Source: an uncultured Clostridium sp. (GTDB taxonomy: Bacteria; Bacillota; Clostridia; Oscillospirales; Acutalibacteraceae). From it: 6,463 nucleotides of DNA. Location: positions 1 to 6,463 of the forward strand of contig URIN01000092.1 in the NCBI GenBank assembly GCA_900547915.1, written 5' to 3'. The translations under genes and the position numbers were made by a program. Below the pieces are notes generated by a model. That model was given only the letters and a program-made list of their open reading frames with translations. It searched no databases and was not told where the DNA came from. Shown here piece by piece: positions 1 to 6,414 of this stretch (position 1 is the stretch's first letter; each line of letters begins with the position of its first letter).

Positions 1-47
1 CTACACAAGGCTATTCGTCGGCAGCGTCAGATGTGTATAAGAGACAG
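1..47 (+). other. Untrimmed Nextera P5/i5 adapter (synthetic)
   Basis: This is library adapter, not genome. Bases 1-6 (CTACAC) are the end of the Illumina P5 sequence. Bases 7-14 (AAGGCTAT) sit exactly where the i5 index belongs and match, from memory, Nextera XT v2 index S520. Bases 15-28 (TCGTCGGCAGCGTC) are the Nextera read 1 adapter, and bases 29-47 are the 19-base Tn5 mosaic end. Everything before base 48 should be masked. The adapter supplies a spurious GTG start at 33 and the five residues MYKRQ, which would otherwise be read as the N-terminus of the first gene. Confidence 0.98.
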
Positions 48-695
48 GTTGGAAACGGTATTACTCCAAAATCCGCTAGATCGGTTTTTGAAGCCGGTGC
101 TGATGTGATAACGCTTGGCAACCACAGCCTTAAGCGACCGGAAATAAGCGATTATCTTGAGGAAAACGAATTCATTATACGCCCGGCGAATTACCATGCA
201 AGCGCACCCGGTCACGGGATGACAATTATTGATAAGGGTTATATTAAGGCGGCGGTCATAAATCTGCAGGGAACAATCTATCTTGACCCTATAAAAAATC
301 CATTTGACTGTGCCGATGAAATGATAGAAAAAGCAAAAGCAGAAGGCGCAAAAATTATTATTATTGATTTTCACGCAGAAGCGACAAGTGAAAAAAGGGC
401 TCTTGGATTTTACCTTGACGGCAAAATCAGCGCTCTTTTCGGTACACACACTCACGTACAGACTTCGGACAATCAGATTCTGCCCGGAGGGACAGGATAT
501 ATTACAGACGTAGGAATGACAGGCCCGCTTCAATCCGTATTAGGTGTTGAACCTGAATGCGCAATATGGAAAATGCGCACCAATCTGCCTGTAAGATTTA
601 AAAACCCGGACGGAGAATGCACTTGCGAGGGTTGCTTTTTTGAAATAGATAACAAAACGGGCAAAACCGTTTACACGGAAGGCTTCAGGAGGTAA
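48..695 (+). CDS. ymdB: YmdB-family metallophosphoesterase, 5'-truncated
   Basis: This is the C-terminal 215 codons of a TIGR00282/YmdB-type calcineurin-like phosphoesterase. Characterised relatives are manganese- or iron-dependent cytosolic phosphodiesterases; Bacillus subtilis YmdB affects biofilm and motility gene expression. Visible metal-site motifs, numbered from the first genomic codon, are GNH (Asn25, His26), DFHAEATSEK (His109) and GTHTH (His134, His136), followed by ITDVGMTGP. They line up with B. subtilis Asn67, His68, His150, His175 and His177, so about 42 N-terminal codons, carrying the first Asp and the GEN motif ligands, are missing because the contig ends there. The gene is therefore cut by the assembly, not a pseudogene. 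An apparent GTG start at 33 lies in the adapter and is false. The residues after GNH are SLKR, where I recall TWDK in B. subtilis. The name is the Bacillus one; E. coli ymdB is an unrelated macrodomain gene. Confidence 0.93.
   Translation, partial: VGNGITPKSARSVFEAGADVITLGNHSLKRPEISDYLEENEFIIRPANYHASAPGHGMTIIDKGYIKAAVINLQGTIYLDPIKNPFDCADEMIEKAKAEGAKIIIIDFHAEATSEKRALGFYLDGKISALFGTHTHVQTSDNQILPGGTGYITDVGMTGPLQSVLGVEPECAIWKMRTNLPVRFKNPDGECTCEGCFFEIDNKTGKTVYTEGFRR
687..692 (+). promoter_or_regulatory. Ribosome binding site of the lipoprotein gene
   Basis: A perfect AGGAGG lies 5 bases before the ATG at 698. It is also the last two codons (Arg-Arg) of the upstream phosphoesterase, and its stop codon TAA fills most of the spacer. 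This fixes the start of the downstream gene and suggests translational coupling between the two. Confidence 0.9.
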
Positions 696-697
696 AA

Positions 698-2191
698 ATG
701 GCAAAAAGAATTATTGCGTTTATTCTTGCCGCGGCAACGATAGCTCTTTGCCTTACCGCCTGCACCGGCTCGGGCGGAGAAGAAACGACTACAAATTCAG
801 CCGTAATTGAACAGGAAACAGTTATTCGGGAAGACAACAGCACATTCAAACTCAGTTACACACAGGCGGACAGTCTTAACCCATATGAAGCGCTTACACT
901 TAACAACCAGGTTCTCAGCCAGCTTGTGTTTGAAAGTCTGTTTGACCTTGATGAAAATTACAAAGCCAGCCTTAACATAGCATCAAGCTATGAATACAAA
1001 GACAATAAAACACTTGATGTGGGCATAACCGCAGGTCTCAAATTCACAGACGGCAGTGCACTGACTGCTCAGGATGTTGTAAATTCGTTCAACGATGCAA
1101 AGAAATCGCAATACTGGGGTTCTTCCCTTTCAGGAATTGACTCATGCAGTGCTATATCTGAAATGGAAATTGAGTTCAACCTCAGTACGCCTAATCCATA
1201 CGCGCACAATCTGCTTGTTTTTCCGATAGTAAGTTCCGATAGTTCGGGAAGCTATCCTATAGGAAGCGGCAGATATTATTATGCTGACGATAACGGAGAG
1301 ACAGTGCTTAAAGCAAACGCAACAAGTGATTTTCAGCCGCATATTACTGTAATTCACCTTGAAAACATAGCTTCGGAAGATTCAATTGACAACGCTGTAA
1401 ACATAGGAAACATTAGTTTTGCTTTTCGAGATCTAAGCAGCAATTCATCTCGCCGAATAACAGCCAACAAAAGGCTTATTAATATGAATAATCTTGTATT
1501 TATAGGCGTAAATAATAAAAGCGGCATAACGGCTAATGCAAACGTAAGGCGTGCAATTTCGCTTGCCGTAAACCGTTCCACACTTGCAAAAAGCGCTTAC
1601 GGTGGATTTGCGCAGGCGGCTACAGGTGTGTTTAACCCTCAATTTGAACTTTCTGAAACACAGCTTTTCTCTGATGAGGGAGACGCAGGAGCGGCAAAGC
1701 AAATACTGCTTTCAAGCGGTGTTTCAGACTATAATATTTCAATAGTTGTTAATTCTTCAAACAAAGAACGAGTAGCGTGCGCAAAGCTTATCAAGCAGCA
1801 GCTTGAAGAAGCCGGTTTCAGTGTTACAGTATACGAGGAAGATGACAGCAGGTATTTTGACAGAATTTCAAACGAGCAGTTTAACCTTTATATCGGGGAA
1901 ATAAAATTGCCGCCTGATATGAACCTTTGGCCGTTCTTTGACAGCAACGGCACTGCAAAATACGGTATAGATCAGTCAACAAGTTCAAGCGCTGCGGCGT
2001 ACAACGCTTATATGGATGGCAGTGGCCAGCTTGGTGAATTTTTGCTTGATTTTTCAGATGAAATGCCTTTTATTCCGCTTGTTTACAGACGAGGAATGAT
2101 ATGTTTTACAAAAACTATGAACGGCGATGTTCAGGGCACATATTATGATTGCTTTTCAAATATTGAGGACTGGTATTTTGAGGCAGATTAA
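698..2191 (+). CDS. ABC transporter substrate-binding lipoprotein (SBP family 5)
   Basis: This 497-residue extracytoplasmic binding protein resembles the OppA/DppA/NikA group, which deliver peptides, nickel or other ligands to an ABC importer. Residues 1-21 form a lipoprotein signal peptide (Lys3-Arg4, a hydrophobic stretch, then lipobox LTAC), so Cys22 should be lipidated and anchor the protein to the outer face of the membrane. A Gly/Thr/Glu-rich linker runs to about residue 45. Family landmarks are LNPYEA near 60, FTDGSALTAQDVVNSF at 116-131 (the usual DG..lTA.DV signature), GSGRYYY near 189-195, and NVRRAISLAVNRSTL at 282-296. The C-terminal part contains EMPFIPLVYRRG. It starts 2 bases after the phosphoesterase stop and should share its transcript. 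No permease or ATPase gene is present in the window, so it looks like an orphan or is served by components elsewhere. The ligand cannot be told from the sequence. Confidence 0.9.
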   Translation: MAKRIIAFILAAATIALCLTACTGSGGEETTTNSAVIEQETVIREDNSTFKLSYTQADSLNPYEALTLNNQVLSQLVFESLFDLDENYKASLNIASSYEYKDNKTLDVGITAGLKFTDGSALTAQDVVNSFNDAKKSQYWGSSLSGIDSCSAISEMEIEFNLSTPNPYAHNLLVFPIVSSDSSGSYPIGSGRYYYADDNGETVLKANATSDFQPHITVIHLENIASEDSIDNAVNIGNISFAFRDLSSNSSRRITANKRLINMNNLVFIGVNNKSGITANANVRRAISLAVNRSTLAKSAYGGFAQAATGVFNPQFELSETQLFSDEGDAGAAKQILLSSGVSDYNISIVVNSSNKERVACAKLIKQQLEEAGFSVTVYEEDDSRYFDRISNEQFNLYIGEIKLPPDMNLWPFFDSNGTAKYGIDQSTSSSAAAYNAYMDGSGQLGEFLLDFSDEMPFIPLVYRRGMICFTKTMNGDVQGTYYDCFSNIEDWYFEAD

Positions 2192-2231
2192 TTGCGTTTG
2201 CAAAGTCTGCTCACACATATAATTATGCTTC

Positions 2232-2260
2232 TTGATAAGAAAGATAAAATATATTATAAT
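2232..2260 (+). promoter_or_regulatory. SigA-type promoter for the Asp23-fakA-recG operon
   Basis: TTGATA at 2232-2237 is one mismatch from the -35 consensus TTGACA, and TATAAT at 2255-2260 is a perfect -10 box. The spacer is exactly 17 bases and AT-rich. Transcription would start around 2266-2268, giving a leader of about 38 bases before the ATG at 2305. It lies in the only real intergenic gap of the insert (2192-2304), where an operon promoter is expected. I see no clear terminator between 2191 and this promoter, so readthrough from the upstream genes remains possible. Confidence 0.8.
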
Positions 2261-2293
2261 CATAATAGCACGGACTCAATATTTAGGACAAAC

Positions 2294-2298
2294 GGAGG
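2294..2298 (+). promoter_or_regulatory. Ribosome binding site of the Asp23-family gene
   Basis: GGAGG lies 6 bases before the ATG at 2305, a good Shine-Dalgarno match at normal spacing. It supports this ATG as the start. Confidence 0.85.
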
Positions 2299-2304
2299 TT
2301 TGTT

Positions 2305-2661
2305 ATGATAAAGTTTGAAAATCCCAACGGATATATTGAAATCACTAACAATTATTTTGAAAAGCTTGTGGGTCAGGTTGCTCAGTCGTGTTTCGGCGTT
2401 ACGGGTATGGTTAACTCAGGCCCAATGCAAAGCCTTAAATCCATTATCTCCAGCAAAACGGACAAAGACAATTTCAACCGCGGTGTATGTGTTAAAAGCA
2501 TAAACGGCAGCCTTGTTATTGACCTTCACATTGCCGTATCATACGGAGTAAACATCAATGCTATTGCAAGCAGTATAACAAATAAAGTGCGTTACAGCGT
2601 TGAAACCGTTACGGATTTAAAGGTTTCAAAAATAAATGTGTATGTGGACGCAATAAACTAA
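2305..2661 (+). CDS. yloU: Asp23/Gls24-family protein (YloU-like)
   Basis: This small 118-residue protein belongs to the Asp23/Gls24 (DUF322) family, often labelled alkaline-shock or envelope-stress protein. The family pattern is visible: GYIEITNNYFEKLVGQ at 9-24, then CFGVTGM at 29-35, then a middle segment GSLVIDLHIAVSYGVNI and a final VSKINVYVDAI strand. There is no signal peptide or membrane segment, so it is predicted to be cytosolic. Staphylococcal Asp23 is held at the membrane by a partner protein, and no such partner is encoded here. The gene begins the operon, 16 bases ahead of fakA, matching the yloU-yloV pair of Bacillus subtilis. Its biochemical role is not established in the family, and a role beside FakA is only suggested by this conserved pairing. 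The length is normal for the short YloU type. Confidence 0.93.
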   Translation: MIKFENPNGYIEITNNYFEKLVGQVAQSCFGVTGMVNSGPMQSLKSIISSKTDKDNFNRGVCVKSINGSLVIDLHIAVSYGVNINAIASSITNKVRYSVETVTDLKVSKINVYVDAIN

Positions 2662-2666
2662 AGGAG
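2661..2666 (+). promoter_or_regulatory. Ribosome binding site of fakA
   Basis: AAGGAG overlaps the stop codon of the preceding gene (TAA at 2659-2661), and the wider match AAAGGAGAT spans 2660-2668. The distance to the ATG at 2678 is 11 bases, slightly long but workable. The chosen ATG gives an N-terminus (LTGKMF) that aligns with known FakA proteins, so a later start at Met6 is less likely. Confidence 0.75.
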
Positions 2667-2677
2667 ATTATTCGTAA

Positions 2678-4333
2678 ATGCTTACAGGTAAAATGTTTCG
2701 CGACGGAGTAATCTCCGCGGCAAATAATATTGCAAACAGCCGCAAATCGGTTGATGCTCTTAATATATTCCCCGTTCCAGACGGAGACACGGGTACAAAT
2801 ATGAGCATGACTATCGGTGCGGCGGCAAAGGAAATGGCTGTTCTGCCTGACACCTGCTCAATTGGTGAAGCGGCTTCAAAATGCGCAGCGGCACTTTTGA
2901 GAGGCGCACGAGGAAACAGCGGCGTTATACTTTCACTTATTTTCAGAGGTTTCTCAAAAGGCTTCAAAGAACTTGAAGAAGCAAACGGCAAAGACGTTGC
3001 AAAAGCATTCGAGCTTGGAGTTAAGGCGGCATACAAAGCCGTTATGAAACCAACAGAGGGAACTATTCTTACCGTAGTGAGAAAAGCTAGTGAAGCGGCA
3101 ACCGAACTTTCAAAAACAGTTAATGACCCAATGGAAGTTGCTTTTACTGCAATGATGGCGGCAAAAGAAGCACTTGCCGAAACACCAAACCAGCTGCCAG
3201 TTTTAAAGCAGGCAGGAGTAGTTGACGCAGGCGGCCAGGGCCTTGTGCTTATATTTGAAGGATTCCACAGCGTATTTGCAAACGGTGTTATAGTTCAGCC
3301 GCTTGAGGCGCCTCAGGAACCGGCAAATCAGGAAACCAAGAGCACTGTTGCCGCAGCTTCAGATGATATAAAATTCGGTTACTGCTCTGAATTTCTTATT
3401 GAAAAAGCAAAAGACGCAAAAGAAAAAGATCCTCTTAAACTCAGAGCTTTTCTTGAGTCTATCGGCGACTGTGTAGTAGTTGTTGATGACACGGACATAA
3501 TAAAAGTTCACGTTCATTCGAATGAACCGGGTAATGTTATTCAGGCGGCACTCAAGTACGGCCAGCTGATAAATATTAAAATAGATAATATGCGCTATCA
3601 GCACAGAAATGCTCAGGAAGGCGTGGATGAAGCTGAACAGGCAGAAAGACTTGAGCCTGTTGCACCTGAAAATGAATATGGCTTCGTTACTGTGTGCGCA
3701 GGAAGCGGTCTTGCTGAACTTTTCAAGGATATCGGCGCAGATGTGGTTGTCAGCGGAGGTCAGACAATGAACCCCTCCACTGATGACATTCTTAATGCAA
3801 TTAAGGCAACTCCTGCAAAAAACGTTTTTGTGCTGCCGAATAACAAAAACATAATTATGGCTGCCGAGCAGGCTGCAAGACTTGCAGAGGGCAGAAAAGT
3901 TGTGGTATTGCAGACCAAAACTATACCTCAGGGAATTTCCGCAATGCTTATGTTTGACGATGAGGCGGACACAGACAAAAATGCGCTTGCTATGACACAG
4001 GCGGCAGAAAATGTTCAGACTGCGCTTGTAACATTCGCCGCAAGAGACAGCGAAGTAGAGGGCATTCCTGTTAAAAAAGGCGAGATAATGGGCCTTTGCA
4101 ACGGTAAAATAAGATTTGTTGGTGCGGATAAAGTTGACATTGCGTTCAAAGCCGCATCAAAATTAATAAGAAAATACCAGGGTGAGATTGTTACGCTGAT
4201 TTACGGTGAAGATACTACCGAAGAGGAAGCCGAAGCTCTCAAACAAAAACTTGAGGAAAAATTCGGAGACCTTGAAATAAGCATTGTAAACGGCGGACAG
4301 CCAATATACTATTTCATAGTTTCAGTGGAGTAA
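2678..4333 (+). CDS. fakA: Fatty acid kinase catalytic subunit FakA (YloV, DAK2 domain)
   Basis: FakA phosphorylates fatty acids bound to FakB carrier proteins, using ATP, to give acyl-phosphate for phospholipid synthesis; it is cytosolic. At 551 residues it is full length (Staphylococcus aureus FakA is about 548). The N-terminal DAK2-type kinase domain spans roughly residues 1-200, with the Mg-ATP loop FPVPDGDTGTN at 31-41 (Asp35 and Asp37 are the expected metal ligands), RGARGNSG at 75-82, PTEGT at 125-129 and VDAGGQG at 182-188. A linker rich in Ala, Glu and Pro follows to about 230. The middle domain has FGYCSEF at 233-239 and KVHVH at 276-280; Cys236, His278 and His280 match the spacing of the zinc-site residues reported for S. 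aureus FakA (Cys240, His282, His284). The C-terminal DegV-like, FakB-interacting domain begins near 335 with VTVCAGSGL and contains SGGQTMNPST at 359-368. No fakB gene lies in the window. All key residues are intact. Confidence 0.96.
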   Translation: MLTGKMFRDGVISAANNIANSRKSVDALNIFPVPDGDTGTNMSMTIGAAAKEMAVLPDTCSIGEAASKCAAALLRGARGNSGVILSLIFRGFSKGFKELEEANGKDVAKAFELGVKAAYKAVMKPTEGTILTVVRKASEAATELSKTVNDPMEVAFTAMMAAKEALAETPNQLPVLKQAGVVDAGGQGLVLIFEGFHSVFANGVIVQPLEAPQEPANQETKSTVAAASDDIKFGYCSEFLIEKAKDAKEKDPLKLRAFLESIGDCVVVVDDTDIIKVHVHSNEPGNVIQAALKYGQLINIKIDNMRYQHRNAQEGVDEAEQAERLEPVAPENEYGFVTVCAGSGLAELFKDIGADVVVSGGQTMNPSTDDILNAIKATPAKNVFVLPNNKNIIMAAEQAARLAEGRKVVVLQTKTIPQGISAMLMFDDEADTDKNALAMTQAAENVQTALVTFAARDSEVEGIPVKKGEIMGLCNGKIRFVGADKVDIAFKAASKLIRKYQGEIVTLIYGEDTTEEEAEALKQKLEEKFGDLEISIVNGGQPIYYFIVSVE

Positions 4334-4334
4334 G

Positions 4335-6365
4335 ATGCTTAATTTAAACAGCAGTATTCAGTATATAAAAGGTGTAGGAGAAAAAAAAGCCGGGCTTTTC
4401 AACAAGCTCGGCATTTTCTGCGTACGGGACCTTATAGAATATTACCCTCGCACTTATGAAGACCGCTCAGTAAAAAAGACGGTTGAACAATGCGAAAGCG
4501 GTGAAACCGCCTGCATTGAGGCAACAATGATAACGCCGGTCAAGGAACATTACGTTCGCAAAGGAATGACACTTTACAAATGTGATTTTTCAGACGGCAA
4601 AACAGTCATCCACGTAACTATATTCAACAACAAATACCTTGCCGCCGCGCTGAAGCTTTATGAAAACTACATACTTTTCGGCACCGTTGAGAGAACACTT
4701 ACAAGTGCGAAAATGGCTTCTCCTGAAATTGAAAAAGCGGAAAACAGCAAAGTTATTCGCCCGATTTACAGCGCCACAGGCAGGCTTAACTCAAAGGCAA
4801 TAGAAAAGGTTGTGAAAACAGCGCTTGAAAGCCTTGAAAGATTCACGGAGACGCTGCCGGCTGAGATACGGCTCGAATACAAGCTTGTTTCACTTGATTT
4901 TGCAATAAGACAGATACATTTCCCTCAAGACACAGAAAGTCTTGAAAAAGCCCGCAGGCGGCTTATTTTCGAGGAGCTGCTCACTCTTCAGCTTGGACTT
5001 TTAAAACTTAAAAGCAGACGGAGAGTAAGGACTCAGGCTATTATAAAAAATGACTTCAGCAATGAATTTTTCGGTCTTTTGCCGTTTAAACAGACATCGG
5101 CACAGGAAAGGGCAATTAAAGAATGCTGTGCTGATATGGCAAGCGGATACCCAATGAACAGACTGTTGCAGGGCGATGTGGGCAGTGGTAAAACAGCTGT
5201 TGCGGCTGGAATAATCTATACTGCCGTAAAAAACGGATGGCAGTGTGCTCTTATGGCTCCTACCGAGATACTTGCTCAGCAGCATTACCAGACACTTTGC
5301 GGTATGCTTGAAAATACAGGAATAAGAATACAACTTCTTACAGGCAGCACGCCGAAAAGTGAAAAGCGTGTGATAAAAGAAGCGCTTATTGACGGTAAGA
5401 CTGACCTTATAATCGGAACTCACGCACTTATTCAAAACGATGTTGAGTTCAGCAACTTAGGACTTGTGATAACGGACGAACAACACAGATTTGGTGTTAA
5501 TCAGCGTGCAAACCTCGCTATGAAAGGCAACGATGTGCACACCCTAGTAATGAGTGCCACACCAATTCCAAGGACTTTGGCGCTTATGATATACGGAGAC
5601 CTTGATATATCAGTGCTTGACGAACTTCCTCCGGGAAGACAACCTGTGCGCACTGACGTTGTGGATTCAAGGTATCATAAGAGAATTTATGCATTTATAA
5701 AAAAGCAAATTGAAGCGGGAAATCAGGCGTATATCGTATGCCCGCTTGTTGATGAGAGTGAAACGGAAAATATGATATCCGCCGAGGAATACGCAGAGGA
5801 ACTTTCTAAAAATGACTTCAGCGGCATAAATATAGGACTTCTGCACGGCAAGATGAAACCTTCTCAGAAAGACAATGTTATGAATGCCTTTGCGGCGGGA
5901 GATATAAAGCTGCTTGTTGCCACGACTGTTATCGAAGTTGGTGTTGACGTACCAGCCGCAACAGTAATGGTAATTGAAAACGCTGAAAGATTCGGTCTTT
6001 CACAGCTGCATCAGCTCAGAGGCAGAGTCGGCCGAGGCAAAGAACAATCATACTGCATTCTTGTTTCAGACAGCAAAAGTGATACTGCAAGGCAGCGTTT
6101 AAAAACGATGAAAGACTACAGCGATGGCTTTAAAATAGCTGATGTTGACCTCAAGCTTAGAGGCCCCGGCGATTTCTTCGGCAACAGACAGCACGGTCTG
6201 CCCAAGCTGAAAATAGCCGATATGCTGGAAGATATAGAAGTGCTTAAAGAGTGCCGCAGATGCGCGGATGAGATTCTTGCGGAGGATTTCAACCTTGACA
6301 GACCTGAATACAAAGCACTTGCAATCAACATTTCGGATATGTTCAGAAATTCCGTATCCAACTGA
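4335..6365 (+). CDS. recG: ATP-dependent DNA helicase RecG
   Basis: RecG is a superfamily 2 double-stranded DNA translocase that reverses stalled replication forks and moves Holliday junctions in recombination and repair. The protein is full length at 676 residues (B. subtilis about 682, E. coli 693). The N-terminal wedge region starts with IKGVGEKKAGLFNKLGI and has YPRTYEDRS near 38-46, followed by the OB-fold that grips the branch point, and IRQIHFPQD. Helicase motifs in order: Walker A GDVGSGKT at 280-287 (Lys286), DEQH box at 381-384, SATPIPRT at 407-414, and motif VI QLRGRVGRG at 560-568 (Arg564, Arg567). The C-terminal TRG translocation motif is LRGPGDFFGNRQ at 608-619. The ATG lies one base after the fakA stop, with TGGAG at 4326-4330 as a weak Shine-Dalgarno site inside fakA, so translation is probably coupled. 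It is the last gene of the operon; a hairpin follows the stop by 26 bases. No defect is visible. Confidence 0.98.
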   Translation: MLNLNSSIQYIKGVGEKKAGLFNKLGIFCVRDLIEYYPRTYEDRSVKKTVEQCESGETACIEATMITPVKEHYVRKGMTLYKCDFSDGKTVIHVTIFNNKYLAAALKLYENYILFGTVERTLTSAKMASPEIEKAENSKVIRPIYSATGRLNSKAIEKVVKTALESLERFTETLPAEIRLEYKLVSLDFAIRQIHFPQDTESLEKARRRLIFEELLTLQLGLLKLKSRRRVRTQAIIKNDFSNEFFGLLPFKQTSAQERAIKECCADMASGYPMNRLLQGDVGSGKTAVAAGIIYTAVKNGWQCALMAPTEILAQQHYQTLCGMLENTGIRIQLLTGSTPKSEKRVIKEALIDGKTDLIIGTHALIQNDVEFSNLGLVITDEQHRFGVNQRANLAMKGNDVHTLVMSATPIPRTLALMIYGDLDISVLDELPPGRQPVRTDVVDSRYHKRIYAFIKKQIEAGNQAYIVCPLVDESETENMISAEEYAEELSKNDFSGINIGLLHGKMKPSQKDNVMNAFAAGDIKLLVATTVIEVGVDVPAATVMVIENAERFGLSQLHQLRGRVGRGKEQSYCILVSDSKSDTARQRLKTMKDYSDGFKIADVDLKLRGPGDFFGNRQHGLPKLKIADMLEDIEVLKECRRCADEILAEDFNLDRPEYKALAINISDMFRNSVSN

Positions 6366-6391
6366 TAAATCTTATACAATAAGCAAAGCGC

Positions 6392-6414
6392 CGTCTGAAC
6401 GAATAGTTCAGACG
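6392..6414 (+). terminator. Hairpin after recG, probable intrinsic terminator cut by the insert end
   Basis: CGTCTGAAC at 6392-6400 and GTTCAGACG at 6406-6414 are perfect 9-base inverted copies around the loop GAATA. The hairpin starts 26 bases after the recG stop. The left arm is preceded by AAAGCGC, which in a full terminator would pair with GCGCTTT beyond 6414. That part is lost because the adapter begins at 6415, so no T-run can be seen. The placement and stem fit a rho-independent terminator, but the defining U-tract is inferred, not observed. Confidence 0.65.

Noticed and set aside
33..47. GTG start codon and MYKRQ as the true N-terminus of the phosphoesterase.
   Set aside because: The codons are adapter sequence, and the family needs about 42 further N-terminal residues carrying metal ligands.
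27..533. Long open frame on the minus strand opposite the phosphoesterase (168 codons).
   Set aside because: It ends in adapter-encoded residues, has a Cys/Phe/Asn-rich composition without recognisable domains, and lies antisense to a clear conserved gene. The other minus-strand frames (for example 2668-3036 and 5001-5435) are rejected on the same antisense grounds.
2192..2230. Possible terminator or riboswitch after the lipoprotein gene.
   Set aside because: Only an 8-base palindrome (TTTGCAAA) is visible, with no stable GC stem followed by T residues, and the leader after the promoter is too short for a structured riboswitch.
2229..2241. Short inverted repeat TTCTT-GAT-AAGAA overlapping the -35 box, considered as an operator.
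   Set aside because: Five-base arms in an AT-rich promoter are expected by chance, and it matches no operator I know.
2315..2503. A 62-codon + strand frame inside the Asp23-family gene.
   Set aside because: It overlaps a recognised family member in another frame, has no ribosome binding site, and shows no family features.
48..6414. The suggestion of an undescribed system in this window.
   Set aside because: Every long + strand gene belongs to a known family with intact motifs, there are no unexplained gaps over 113 bases, and I saw no CRISPR, repeat array, RNA gene or defence-like cluster.
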